A stretch of 64,000 nucleotides of DNA, taken from contig WACJ01000522.1 of NCBI GenBank assembly GCA_008973525.1, positions 1,736,001-1,800,000 of the forward strand, in the 5' to 3' direction. Every line of letters starts with the position of its first letter. Position 1 is the first letter of the stretch. The notes under the pieces were generated by a model. That model did not search any database. It was not told where the DNA came from and saw only the letters and a list, made by a program, of their open reading frames with translations. A program made the position numbers and the translations under genes. The stretch comes from Stenopsyche tienmushanensis. Its lineage: Eukaryota; Arthropoda; Insecta; Trichoptera; Stenopsychidae. Below are positions 33,382 through 46,028 of this stretch, in pieces.

Positions 33382-35650
33382 CAATAAATCACGCAGTTGT
33401 ATTACTGCGGATTTATTGCATGTGTACTCATGTAACTTTAATTTAACTAAGTTGATTTGATATTTCTATCATCAACCCTCAAGGGTCATCAAGATTAATG
33501 GTTAAAGGATTCAACCAAATGTTTTTAAATTATTTATGCACAAACGATTTATTTTTTAATGAAATTCATGCAATATAAAGATTTGTCAGTTCTTTGAACT
33601 TGTATTCATCAATAAACGAAATTATTTAACTAAATATCCTATTTACACCAACAATATTTCATCAAACCCAATGGTTTTATTAATATTTTTATGAAAAATA
33701 TCGTTTGATTTTAACAATGGATACACAGAAAGACTAAATATATTGAATAATTTATCAAGAATTAAAAAAATATTTTAAATTGAAAAGGTTCTTTGTCTGT
33801 AACTGCTTGAACAAAAAATAGATAATCCCCTTGCATTCTGTGTATCTTCACATATTTCACAGTAATATAATATTTCCATTACATTATTCCACAACGGAAT
33901 ATTCTATTATGGAGTATGAAGTATTCAGTAATATTTCTTAAAGGAAATATGGATTCGCAGCGTCTCTTTAATATCTGGTTCAAACATCTTTTGTGAAATA
34001 AAAATGTTTACTCGTAACGGAACACGACTCCTCAATTTTACTAATGTATATTGACTGAGATACCGCAATAGAAAAAGAAAACTCATGGTAAATGCAATAC
34101 CTGTCATATAATAATAACTATTTTATTTATTCATGAAAATTGTCGACACGTTTATGCTAATAAACATATTTAAATAGGGCGTAGGGTAGCTTTATTGTGC
34201 AAATTTTTACGTATAAGGACGCGCAAAACAATCCAGGCCTTTTGATTTTGCCATCCCGCAGTTAATTAAATATTGTTTTAAAATTAAGCAGCAGTTGTGC
34301 CAAATTGCAAAAGTTTCATATTTATCAAATAAGTTGTAAAATTAATGAGTTTGAAGCTTGTGGTGATTTAATGAAAGTGGTTTATTATTTTATAGAACGA
34401 TAACCCTTGCAAAGCAATAAAATAATGCTTTGTTTCAATCCGTCCTAATTGGGGGAGGCTTTCAAGGTTTTTTTTTGCTTTAAATTTAAATTCAACATAC
34501 ACATCGGCATGATTGTGAGCTCGATGGAATCTGCAGTGGTTGTTTTTTCAACACTAGCACATTCATCTCCATATTGCCATTTTCCTCCATTGTATTCCAT
34601 ATTTATCTAGATTGTTTAATATAACTCGCGTGCCGTTTAATTGCGGAGTTATTCCATCAGTTTTTTGTTTTATTTGCCACAATTTCTGCTACCGCTCTCA
34701 AAATAGAAGAACAAAGAGTTTCGCAGAGCTCAATTTCTAATGTTTAAAAGAAATAAAAAGGGTAGAAAATATGTTGGCGAATTTGTATAAGATTAAAATA
34801 TCATCAAAAATCGCAATTAATTATATTTATGTATATTGGTTATTATAAGCCTGCTGAGAAAGTCCAGGTGCTTTGGACCTTTTTTATTTCTTCTTCCCCT
34901 TACGTTGAATTTATATCCAGAATTATTCAAGCGCTTCCCTACGACAATTGGCAAAGACGTTATTTCGTTGTTATGTCACGCAATAGCTTAAATATATTGC
35001 GACGCTAAATGTGGGAAAATACAATTATCTCCCCATTCAATGACAGAATCCAAACAACCTTTGTTCACATGGAGCAATATTAACTCGAATAACAAGGATC
35101 TCCAGAACGATAAATGCCCTTAGATAGACACGAGAGAGGATCGATGTTTATCCATTGATTTATGACGTGAATATTTTTTCTTGATATAATTCAATTTAAA
35201 TCGATCGAAGCCTTTTACTTTCGGTCTAAATGCGAGGATCAAAATTATACATGGTGGTATAAAATAGAAAGATTCGCAAGAAAAAGAGAGAGAGAAAGAA
35301 GGCGAGAATAAAAACGCACACATGCGAAAGCCTCGGCTAACGTTATTGCTTTTTTAATGTCGAAATTAAAAACGAAAGATACCACTCTCCATTATCTTCG
35401 AGAAATTTAGCAACACGAAAGCGTGCTACGACTCTTTTCGTATGGTTCATAAAAGTGAACAGTTCAAAAGAACCGATCATAAAAATCTCCAAGTGCAAAT
35501 TGATCATAAAACAGTATGTGCTCAATTTGTTTACAAAAATACATAATATATGTGTGTAAATTCAACATCCATTAAATCATTAAGGGGAAGATGACAAAAA
35601 GCAAATAATATATTATTACTACAAGTAGTCTTTATTTCGAAACGCATTTA
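33382..35650. other. AT-rich non-coding sequence
   Basis: No supported feature; short frames at 33925-34107, 35120-35323 and 35343-35525 have no motifs. Confidence 0.5.
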
Positions 35651-35654
35651 ATCT

Positions 35655-35690
35655 TAGATCACTAATTATTAGTCTCACAGACTACTAACG
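35655..35690. repeat. Short dispersed dyad repeat, copy 2 (reverse)
   Basis: GATCACTAATTATTAGTCTC then ACAGACTACTA, the reverse complement of the motif at 5698-5745. Confidence 0.6.
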
Positions 35691-35814
35691 CGGAAAGGGT
35701 TCGACATCGTCGTCAATTGAGTCCAGAGATTTCCCAAAATAACTAGATATATTATATAATAAACCCAACTCCTTGAAGCAATACGAAAGCAGATTTCTAG
35801 GGGGTTGGTGGAGA

Positions 35815-36228
35815 AAAAAGTTATATTAACCTTTCCCTACCGGTGGTGTATTTACTACACGTCGACTCTAATAATGGGAATATCGATATGAAATATAATA
35901 GATACGGGGCTCAGAACTTTTGTATTCCTCCGTAATATAATTACGAATCATATAAAAGTATTTTAGTATATAAGTATTCATCTGCAGCTACGGAAATAAA
36001 TAATTTGTCAGGATATCGGGAATTTTGCGAGTTTAAATCCGGGTCTCAGCAGATAGGAATTTTATCAGTCACATTGATGGTGTTATACGAAAATGGGGGC
36101 TCACGCGGTCATCAGCTCGAACTACCATTTAAATATCTGATGACGATACCTCCAACGAGTGTGGAGGCTGAGCGTGCATTTTCAGCAGCAGGTTGCCTGG
36201 CTACCAAAATCAGATCCAGACTAATTCG
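35815..36228 (+). mobile_element. hAT/MITE composite repeat, copy E (best hAT tail)
   Basis: Starts TATTAACCTTTCCCTACCGG and runs through the common body. It then encodes (36050-36225) SQQIGILSVTLMVLYENGG, LPFKYLMTIPPTSVEAERAF and SAAGCLATKIRSRL, the hAT C-terminal dimerisation domain. The sequence after 36228 is unrelated. Confidence 0.75.
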
Positions 36229-36639
36229 GGATCATGCCAGCTCGCTCAAAAAAAGTGCAAAATCTGAATGTTATATCCATGTCTGCTAGGAGACGTTCAT
36301 TCTCAATTTAGAGTGGCTTCTTGCGCTTTAAGCCTCTGAGGGAGCTTCCGTGAAAAGCCGTAAAAGAGGATGGAGTGGCCACAAGGTATGTGTGTCCAAT
36401 CGGTCCGCTTTTTGGACCGCTGATATGACGAATACCTGAACATGTCTACAGAACGACTACGAACTCTCATTACAAAACGAAATTATCTTTATTCTATTGC
36501 GGGCTTATGTCGACTGGGTCGACCCAATGTTTAGGCAATAACGAAGAAAAAAAAATAGATAACTTAGTATATATTATAAAAACGGGCAGAGCCAATTAGT
36601 GTTGATTAATGTAAAGTAGAATGGTAAAGTAAAATAAAA

Positions 36640-36792
36640 ACCACGTTTGAGCAAAATTTGCAGCCAAGCAAAATATCTTTCGCGGACCCCCTCTTGAGCA
36701 AATTTTTTTTCGCGGATCCCCTCGTGAATAAATCTATTTTATGTCTTTGGGGACCCCCGGGGATCCGCAATCCCCAGCTTAAGAACCACTGA
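36640..36792 (-). mobile_element. hAT-like terminal fragment
   Basis: The minus strand begins CAGTGGTTCTTAAGCTGGGG followed by GATCCCCGGGGGTCCCC and tandem-like AGGGGGTCCGCGAAA pieces, a text typical of hAT non-autonomous ends. The matching opposite end was not found. Confidence 0.5.
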
Positions 36793-37784
36793 TCTAGGGT
36801 TAAACATGCAACGAACAATTGATACTGTGTGGTAACCACAGACGAAGACCACAACGAAGGTGATACTCATTATTCAACTCCGCAGTATAATGAAATTTTC
36901 ATTGATATGTCGTACTGGTGAGAACTTAAGTGTTGCGATATAAAATATCCATTCATTTGTAGTTTACACATTTGAGGAATATTATTGACAAAATGCATTT
37001 GTGCGAAATGCTATATTTGGTCTTGTAAAACTGGACATTTCATGTGAAAACTTAAAAAAAATCGCGTTATAGCTTTTTTTTATTGACAATCTTATATATA
37101 ACAAAATTTTATTGTATGATTACAATCTTTAAATATTATGCCTGCACTACAGTTATCGTAAAATATTTTAAGAGTGTTTGCTCTCTTTGAATTAAAATGC
37201 AGAGTAAAATGATCGAGTATGCATGTTTAATAACAGTAAAGAGCTATCGATTCCGGCATTTTCGACGGTGTAATTATAAACGTTTGAAGAGTCTCAAAAC
37301 GGGAATCGGATCTTATGCTCCGATCCATTATCCGGAATTAAAAGCCATCAGAGCGCGTAATTAAGCGCGCATTGGAGTAAGTACGACTTGCATCGCACGG
37401 TTAACCACTTTTCAAACGCCATGTATGTAAACGCTACATTATATTTTCCTCGGCTTCAATGCTATGTCCGATTCTATCATTTGACTCGAACACAAACGAG
37501 GCTATAATATTTATTTTGTAGTAATTTAAAAACCGATCGTGTATTATATTGTAGTTCGGATGTCCTGCTCGAGCTCCATGGAACACCAGCATTGGTTTCT
37601 CTTTCTGATCAGCCGAGCAAAAAACCAGCACGACAAATTACAATCTCGATAAAAAAACACTATCACTTTCAATACCTACATAATAACCGATACGTGTCTA
37701 TATAAGATAGCATTTTCTATACAAAAATCTACGCTCACATTTTTCCCATAAAAAATCACTTTTCGACTTCGAATCGACGGAAAA
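36793..37784. other. AT-rich non-coding sequence
   Basis: Nothing supported. A 65-codon minus frame (37434-37631) has no motif. Confidence 0.5.
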
Positions 37785-37990
37785 ACTCTAATCTGTTTCT
37801 GTTCTATTGTGAGCAAACACGGCATCCATCTTGCGCACAGCTTTCTCATGTCCAAATTTTCAGTCAATATGCGACGAACAGCATTTTTTTAAATATCTAT
37901 CATATATCAAATAAATACTAAACAACGTAGCGTCTTCAAATTTCAATCGCCTTATATAAGTCAGGTTGGGTATTTATAGGACTACATTCG
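37785..37990 (-). mobile_element. Mariner fragment, copy 4 (one terminus)
   Basis: The terminus at 37990 next to TA (37991-37992) reads CGAATGTAGTCCTATAAATA on the minus strand. The HTH block LTENLDMRKLCARWMPCLLT follows. The family is that of 7012-7856; only about 200 bp remain. Confidence 0.7.
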
Positions 37991-37992
37991 TA

Positions 37993-39654
37993 CTTATAGA
38001 AGCACAAACGAAATTCAAACGATGATTTGAAATTTTAATGAAAATGTATTTTTATATATATACTATTGAAAGTTGTACAATTCTGAAAATTGCTATAAGT
38101 ATATTTTTGTTGGTTACATAAAAAAAAACACCTTATTTCATTCATAATATCGAAAAAAAGCAGTTAAATTTATTTATAGATATGTAGAACGGGATATATT
38201 GAATAAGTTCTCTCTTTTTCTGTTCGTGCTTTTCCTCTGAGACGATAGACCCTTTTCACAATAAGCGATAAACTGAATTTGAATATATGTTCCGATGGGA
38301 ATATAACTACAATTATTCTAAATTAGGAAACTTGTAAAAATATATTATATAGTATGCGATAAATAATAATAGTATATATTGTGATTTGTTAATTCATTAG
38401 TTTTATGTTCTTATCTGCCCGAGGATAGAATCCGCATGCTCTGCGATTTTTTAAAACTCTTTGATGAGTATTCCCGCATATGCTGCGAACGGACTCGAAT
38501 GCTGCGAATAGCGCTTCATAGTACTCTTCCATAACATACACTCGTGCAATGATGGGCATAATTAACTTAAATCGCTATCGTCGCATAAGCTATTAAGCTC
38601 TATCAACAAAGATAAGACGACTTTCATTCGTGTTGTCTTGAGAGAAGACGTTTGTTTTGATAATTAAGATACTTGGATCATTCTTATCATTGACCAATTT
38701 TGTTATTCCCCCTTGACTGTTCTGGAGTGGCGTCATTAGTCGAGTATCACCACTCCTTTGCAAATCTACTCTAAAATAGCTGAACAATATAAAGCAGATA
38801 CCTTGCAAGTTGAACATTAAGAAATATTCCGAAATAATGAAGGAATACTATGTGTTATCAATAGTGCCGAGGTTCATTTATTGAGCTTGGTTCATTATCA
38901 GCTTGTTACACGCTGCGGCAGAGCTGACAGAAAAGTGGATTTTCATTTGAACGTAGCGTGTATGTTCTCCGGTATGAAATGGCTTTATTTCGAATTGTAG
39001 TATATTCTATAGTCGAAAATGAATAGATACGTCAGTCAGATTAGACAAAATGTTTGTTGCAAATCCAAAATGCAAAATGGGTTGATACAGATTTAGTTAT
39101 ACAAACTAATAATTATTATTTTCTAATAAAATAATAAAACTAATAAAATTTCAATTAAAGGGGGAAACCGGTTTAGGAGACAGATTTTTTTAAATTGTTT
39201 TTTGTATTTTTTTTTTAACAGGGAAAGAATAATTAGAATTTATTTAAACTTAGAGAATATTATTTTAGTATCGGAAATATCCGAGTTATAAACTGTTACC
39301 AATGAAAGGATGCCATCGGAGTTTGCTGTTGTTGGGAATTGTGAAAGTCGCAATTTTTTTTTAAATCAATATAATATTTAAATTTTTATTAACAATATAT
39401 TTTTAAGAACATAAATCAGGTTTTGATTCAAAAAATTAAAAATAATATGTTTAAAGAGTGTTTGATTAATTGTTTTTTTTTATAACTTTTTGCACTTTTC
39501 TTGCAATAAAAACATACTTTAAATAATAATAGCATCTCAGAATTTAGTTTATGTCGATTATAATTAAGTTTAAAACTTTTACACAAATATTATTAATAAT
39601 TTATCAATAGTTTTGTTTAAAAAAATAAATAAAATTACCGCAAATAGTTAGCGG
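37993..39654. other. AT-rich non-coding sequence with one weak exon candidate
   Basis: A minus-strand frame 38770-38593 follows CTATTTTAG and encodes VDLQRSGDTRLMTPLQNSQG ... SRLIFVDRA before a stop. It reads more like protein than its surroundings, but no partner exon or homologue is recognised. The rest is AT-rich and empty. Confidence 0.35.
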
Positions 39655-39658
39655 TTAA

Positions 39659-39817
39659 ACTTTCCTTTGCTAAAAGAACCCGCGCGTTACCATGATATGT
39701 ATTTGGTACACCGTATGAAAATCTAAAAAAATCTGAACTCCGTATCTATTATATTTTGTATCGACATTCCCATTATTAGAGTCGAGTTGTAGTAAATACA
39801 TCATGGTTAAGGAAAGG
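39659..39817. mobile_element. TTAA-type MITE, second copy
   Basis: The left end TTAAACTTTCCTTTGC starts at TTAA 39655-39658; the right end GGTTAAGGAAAGG is followed by TCAA, a decayed TTAA. The interior ACCCGCGCGTTACCATGATA and GAGTCGAGTTGTAGTAAATA match the copy at 5767-5897. Confidence 0.6.
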
Positions 39818-39829
39818 TCAATCAACTAT

Positions 39830-41756
39830 TCCAGTATCATATAACAACCATTCTTCTTCTTCATGTGCATAATTTTGAGCTTGCATCTCCCCTTTTCGAG
39901 CTTTTTAGCTTTTTTGCTAGCATTTGCATCTTTACTAAAACTTGATTGACTCTTGATATATCGATTTCCGTGGAAGGATTTGTTACATGGTTTACTACGT
40001 TGGTATGTGATTTTCCTTTCGGATACGATGATATTTTGATTTTAATCAACACACCTTAATGGCATCCATTGAGATGCTAAGAATGGCTCTTGAGATGCTG
40101 AGATGTCTTCAAATGAGTGTATTCAATTATTCGAGTTCATATTATTTGATTTATCAAGTGATATCGATTCGTGTTTTATTTATAGGCTTATTTATATAAT
40201 TTAAATACATTCGAACTTACTTATAAATATGAGATAAAAAGCGAGTGTATGAATATTGCGTATAAATGTGCTCGAGCTTTGAGCGTACGTCTTGAAAGGG
40301 TTAATGATTTTTATAAGTACTTTTGAAACTAAGATAAATATAAGAATGGAAAGAGTTGTGAAATAAGGCTGATAATTTTTATAGGTCTTAACCGTTCTGA
40401 TCAGGGTTTCGAACCGTTATTTTTTTCATTTCTGTTATCGGTTTCGTTTCGGTTTTAAGTCCTGTTTCTGATGTCAGATTGAAAGAATCAAATTTACGCA
40501 ACTTCTTTACAAAACTATTAGCTTGACGCAAGTGTGGAAATATGAACGAAATTAAGATAAATGAGTAAACTACTTGACTTAGGATAAATGCAGGAAATGC
40601 TGTAGATTTTCACCCTTTCTTGGAGCTATATAAATTCTTGAAAAAAGCCATATATCATACAAAAAAAAGTAATTTTAAGCTCGCGTTTTAAATTAGCAGT
40701 GTTAGATCTCAATCCGGGCTGAAGCGGGAGACCTTGAGACTTTTCAGAGGAGCTCTGCGAAAAAAAGATGGCTCTTTTTGTAAGGCCTTAATTCTTGCGG
40801 CACTCATAAAATATCGCAACGTTTTATGCGGCATTTTTCTCCCAAAAATTTTACTGGGAGCGATTAAAAAAAACAAACCCACTATCCCTCATTATTTTTA
40901 AGTAACGATTTAGTCGTCTACCTAGATTACACCTTAAACGCAGACGACACTTTTCAGCTGCGGATTATTTATGTCAAGCAAAAAAAAAACGTACAAGATA
41001 ATATTTCTAGGACGCGTCCACGCATCCGGCAATGACAGCTCATTGCAAAAACAATTTCGCAAATAATCCTACAATTTCACACACGAATCGTAAAAATCGA
41101 AGATAAACCGTATGATACCTGTTCATAATGAAAGACTCGTCGATCAACAAAAATGCTAATAGCGATTTTAAACTGTTAAAACGGTCGCACGCAAATAGCG
41201 GAAGAATCCGATAGACCGGTTAAAACAGTACAATCTTAAAATTTACACATATATATTGCAGAGTGGAATTCATCGCTTTGGCGAATATCGATCAATTAAT
41301 TCAAAATCTGAAGCTTTACGCAACCTGGAAGGTTTGAATGCGGATTTGGTAGGGCTTCAAAGTGACAGATTGACGCTTCATTACAGAAGATTTCATTTTT
41401 GGCTCGCACAAGCTCTACGAGGTAAATTGCCAAGAAGACTGATATTTTTGTATAAAGCACGCATGCCAACGAGGGTCTATTTATTTTGAGAGCTGACATC
41501 TATGTAATTTTCAAAAGGCTTCCTTTCTTAGACCTTCACACGTTATATTACATTCAACTAGATGTGAAAAAATGCTCCCTGCTCGTATCAAAAAAGGTAG
41601 CTAAGCAAACAAATAACATCTCACGACACATTTATTTATTAATTTCATCCTAGATTATTAGTAATATTTTCGAGCAACACTGTCACTACATATTAGTGTC
41701 TCAGACTAACAAAATAAAATATTATTTTCATTACTTGATTAACATGCACACGCAGG
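39830..41756. other. AT-rich non-coding sequence
   Basis: Frames at 39861-40052, 41256-41489 and 41296-41499 have no recognised motif. A diverged dyad repeat lies near 41650-41705. A CAGGGTTTCGAACCG string near 40404 could be a decayed hAT end. Confidence 0.45.
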
Positions 41757-43070
41757 AAACACATAGAAGTAGCTGCGCAGAAGGTAGCCAATGAGCTCGG
41801 ACGCCTCATGCCCAATATTGGAGGAAGAATAATAAACGTTAAAGTCATACAATCAATATTTCTGTACAGAGCTCCGATATGGCATGAGTCGCTAAGATAC
41901 GAGAGTAATAGAAAGAAGCTGGCGAGGGTCCAATCACCGTATTGTACAGAACAGTATCTGCAGACGCGGTACTCGTGATCGACAGAATCTCCCCCGTTGG
42001 AACTTCAGGCAAAAAAGAGGGCCTTAGACTTTGAAGATTCCAAAAATCGTACAGAGCACAGGCAGATGAGAGAAGCCTGGCAACAAAGATGGGATTAGTA
42101 AGGAGGATGGATCATAAGTCGGTGGAGGGCCCAGAAAGAAAAAGAGACGACCTTCCGTCTGACACAAGTGCTGTAGGCGCAAGGCTGCTTCGAAGCATAC
42201 TTGAAGCAGGGGTTAACGATGCCAACACACCATCGATGATTGTGAGGCATGGGTGCCCCAGAGAAATACGCAGAACTAAGCACTTGGGGTAGCTGAGCTC
42301 AAATTTGAAGACATGATCCACAGCATGATGTTGAGTAAGGAGAATTGGGATCTTTGACGGGAATATATAGAAGAAGTGATGTTCGCCAAAGAGCAATATG
42401 ATAAACCATCTGAAGAAGCTGTGCTCGTGATTTCTGGAATATCCCCGCTGGACCTCCAATCAAAGAAGAGGGTCTTGGACTACGAAGATCCTAAAAGTCG
42501 CAACGAACATGACCAGAAACTGAGAGAAGCCTGGCAACGGAGATGGGATAAGTCCAGCAAGGGAAGATGAACCCATCGACTTATCCCGGTCATAAGTCGG
42601 TGGAGGACCCAGGAACACGGTGAAACAACCTACCGCTTGACGCAGGTGCTCACTGGGCACGGATGCTTCGGTGCGTACCTGAAGCGGATTGGCAAAGAAC
42701 CACCCATCCAACATGGTCCACAGTATAATGGGAAGCAAGAGGAACTAGGGCCTTTGGCGCGAATACGTAGAAGAGATACTGAGCGCCAAAGAGGGCAGTG
42801 AAAGAGAGAGAGACGCAGAGCGCAACAGCCTCTCCAACAATAGAATAGGGCCAATCACCTAAGGCCAGACTACCTGTCCTCCTGAAGCAATGTGGAAAAC
42901 AATACCAGGGGGACAGAAACCGATCAATCGTGAATCCTACACTACCCAGATTCTCTGGGTGGCTTGTGAAGATTCCTCGCCCTCAGAAAAAAAGTGATAA
43001 ACCATGCCAGGGGGGCAGACACGGACGAGGGAAGGGTTTAGTCTAAGAATCTAATGCAAGATTTCACTCC
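41757..43070 (+). pseudogene. R1-clade LINE 3' fragment (outer, older copy)
   Basis: Aligns by translation with ORF2 of the element at 18042-22859. It starts near residue 738 (HIE.AAQK.A.ELGRLMPNI), includes RAPIWHESL..., AVLVI, and ends of the ORF2 tail around 42360-42393. A deletion then leads into the 3' UTR, which is interrupted at 42409 and resumes at 42995. The tail is a short A run near 43065-43070. Many stops and indels make it non-functional. Confidence 0.8.
42410..42993 (+). pseudogene. R1-clade LINE 3' fragment inserted in the outer copy
   Basis: A 5'-truncated copy from ORF2 residue about 818 (SEEAVLVISGISPLDLQSKK) through EDPKSRNEHDQKLREAWQRR and TYRLTQVLTGHGCFGAYLKR. An internal deletion removes the CCHC finger, and the 3' UTR ends CCTCGCCCTCAG plus seven A. 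TGATAAACCAT is duplicated at 42399-42409 and 42995-43005, so this is a genuine retrotransposition into the older copy's 3' UTR. There is a stop (TGA) after SSKGR. Confidence 0.85.
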
Positions 43071-43076
43071 CACATG

Positions 43077-43120
43077 AAAAAATAGTCTGTAGTCTGTAAG
43101 ACTAATGATTAGTAACTTAG
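43077..43120. repeat. Short dispersed dyad repeat, copy 3
   Basis: AGTCTGTAAGACTAATGATT then AGTAACTTAGGGTT, immediately after the tail of the outer LINE fragment. Confidence 0.6.
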
Positions 43121-43124
43121 GGTT

Positions 43125-45060
43125 AGATTAAAAAAAAAAACAAGATTATAAGATTCTTCAATACATTCACACTACTATTCACGGCATATATAATAATTTT
43201 ATAATAATTATAATTATTAAAAAAAATAATTGTACCCAATTTCCTTGCTATGCGCATGTGCACAAGACAAAGCTGTGTATTGATGTGTTTTCTTGGCTTT
43301 CAGAACTATTGTACTTTTCATTATTTCATATTAATGTTTATATGCAAACAGTTGCTAATCATAGCCATAACCAAAATGTTTGAATTACGGGTCTCAGTAC
43401 TGAATCAAGATAATGTCTACAGACAGTACGATGCATGATTTTAACAAATAGTACAAGAAGGGTTTAAACCTTTTCAAAAGGACACTCGATATAAATACTA
43501 TGCAGAATGTTTGGAATTGCTCAGTGAGAATCTGGACCATTTTTTCTAATTTTCGATGACAAAATACAAGGCATCTCCTGTCTTTAAAAAATATGATAAA
43601 GTTGCTTGAAAGATCATAGCAACGGTTTTTTAGAATGAGAAGCAGACATTAAGTTTCAGCGAACAATAAAAATATTTTTATTGTTCGCCATCAGTTGTTG
43701 TTTCCTTTCTATTATATTTAAGTAGTTTCTTTATTGAACGCGCCCTGCATATTTATACCAACAAATGCTTTCAGAAGTGTTCATAATACCTTAAAAACCC
43801 AATGTACATAGTTTTTGATGTTTGCCATCGCGCTTTGAATTATTCAACGCTGCGGAACCGAATGGTCGTGTAGAAACATTGTTTGCGAGAGCAGAGATTT
43901 TCTAGACGATATCTAGATCTGGGAAAAACGACGGTCCAAATTTACATAGCGTAGTATGACCTAGAACGGAATGTGGGAACTCCATCGTTTGTTGTCTATT
44001 CATTATGCAATCTTGCACAATGTAAAACCGACGCGTGTGATTTGCCGATCCCGGTCGCGGAATAAAGCCTCGCTTTGACACGAGCTTTCGACACGATGAA
44101 AGCAAACGATGGAACTTTCAGACCGAAGCTCAGAGTGATTTGACGCTTCGCAGCATTCGCTCTTCATTATGCCTAAATACGAGCTTATCAAACATGAAAA
44201 GCTCATTTTGCTTGCGACGGGAAAAAAAGGAAAGAATCCATTTTCATTTATTCGCTAAATATACATAGACATCAAGGTAGTTTTATTCATCTATATAAAT
44301 ATTAAAAGTAATCAATACTGCAATCGAAACGTTAACATATGCATATAGATACTTGATGAAAAAATTTAACTGAATTACCGCTTTTGTAATTCATATTAGA
44401 TCGCGCCATTCGAAAATGACCAGCAATCATTCAATATTAATATAGCATTACAGGCTGACAACAGTACGAATACAAATTGAGTACCATTAAATGTCCCCAT
44501 TTTACGACGACATAAAGAGAATATGTCAATAATGAACACGCCAAAAGAGAATCTAACAATGCGTGAATAAATAACGATTTCCGAAAAATAAACCGTAAAT
44601 ATTATTAAAGTCGATGTCGATTGGGGCGGAAACGATCCTAGTAAATATGTCGTTGCTGTGAGGGGGTCTCTTTATTTTCAAACCGATCACCGTCGAGTAA
44701 TGGGGTTGAAATTGAGTTTTACGCTCTTTAGACATAAAATTTCCAATGAAAAGAATAATTTCTCTTCATGAAATATCTTTACAGAACGTTCCAATGTCAT
44801 ATTTTATATGTGGACAAAAAAAACTTATTAATATTTTACGCAAACGCTTTATTATGATGAAAATCTAGAACGTAATGAGCGTTTACAAATTTGAAGGGAT
44901 TGAAGAAGTCCTTGTTTGATAATAATTTGCCTGTGACTGAAAACAATAAAATACGCAATTTAATTCCATATTTTGACCTGAATAGATTCTCATCCTACCA
45001 TGACCACTACATACATACATACAAACAAAAATACATAAATGGCTCACATATCCCTATATG
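43125..45060. other. AT-rich non-coding sequence
   Basis: No supported gene; a TACA microsatellite of about four units lies near 45009-45026. Confidence 0.5.
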
Positions 45061-45066
45061 AGAGCC

Positions 45067-45273
45067 CTAGATACCAACAACGCATGCTGATATTTCCGTT
45101 TGTTCTGAGCCTCCTTCCTTCAATTGACGAGCTCTTCCGACGAATCTACTACCACTCGGTCCCGAATCTAATATGACACGAGCGACTCTATATGCTACAT
45201 GACTTGCCAAATGTAGACGAAGTTGGTAATTGATGTTTAGCGAATTCGGAATTAATTCAAAAATAAATATCAT
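45067..45273 (-). pseudogene. Possible BEL/Pao-type aspartic protease fragment
   Basis: A 68-codon frame with VARVILDSGPSGSRFV followed by GRARQLKEGG and EISACVVGI. It resembles the DSG active-site region of BEL/Pao retrotransposon proteases (R.LLDSGS...F). No flanking gag, RT or LTR was recognised, so this could be a lone relic or a chance frame. Confidence 0.3.
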
Positions 45274-46028
45274 AATATATATTAAAAATGTAGATCAAGA
45301 AGAATAAGGTTGTATATTTATTTAGGAGTTTTTATTATGGTTGGTTTAAAAAAATAAGCGTATATCACGCTACGATCTCTCGTCTTATATCATAGGGATT
45401 AAAGTGCATATCTTGTCTAAATTGAGATTAATTACTCTCTCTCTTAGACGCGTGTTTATGTTGGAGAGTTGAAAAGCAAAAGTTATCTGAGCGGATCTCG
45501 GCCGAATCCCCAAATTTGAACATCCCGACCCTAACCTTTCACCGACGACAGAAAAGGTCATGCGGAGTCTATTTGCTCTTGTGGTATTCGTTTACATAAA
45601 ATAACATACGATCCGATATCTAGGCCATCTATACCCCGAACCCGTCACAAAATTTTCAGCTGAAAACTCCACGCAAAAATTCCGAATTGACAAGTCCCAA
45701 TTGCTCTTTGTCTTGCGATATTTTTAGTGTAAAATATCGAAATGGCTCTCGGCGTCGAATTTGAGAATGCCAAAATTGTGCCAATTGTTGACGAAATACT
45801 TTCAAGTGTGATGTTATTCAATCGAATCGCAAATTTCAAGAAAGTCGATTATATACAAATGTCTATTGAATAGCGATAATGATGAAACATGATCCCCTGT
45901 ATTTCCTGCAAGCGAATATCATGTTTTAATATTGATATTTCCCAGATCGAAATATGAATCATACTAATTTATTTTTCTGACACTTATATTGAACGAGAAA
46001 TTAAATACCATCAAACGAAATATAAAAA

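Noticed and set aside
42089..42854. Several 62-115-codon frames on both strands in the LINE fragments
   Set aside because: They are pieces or shadows of degenerate ORF2; no separate genes.
45009..45030. TACA microsatellite as a satellite array
   Set aside because: Only about four units; ordinary simple repeat.
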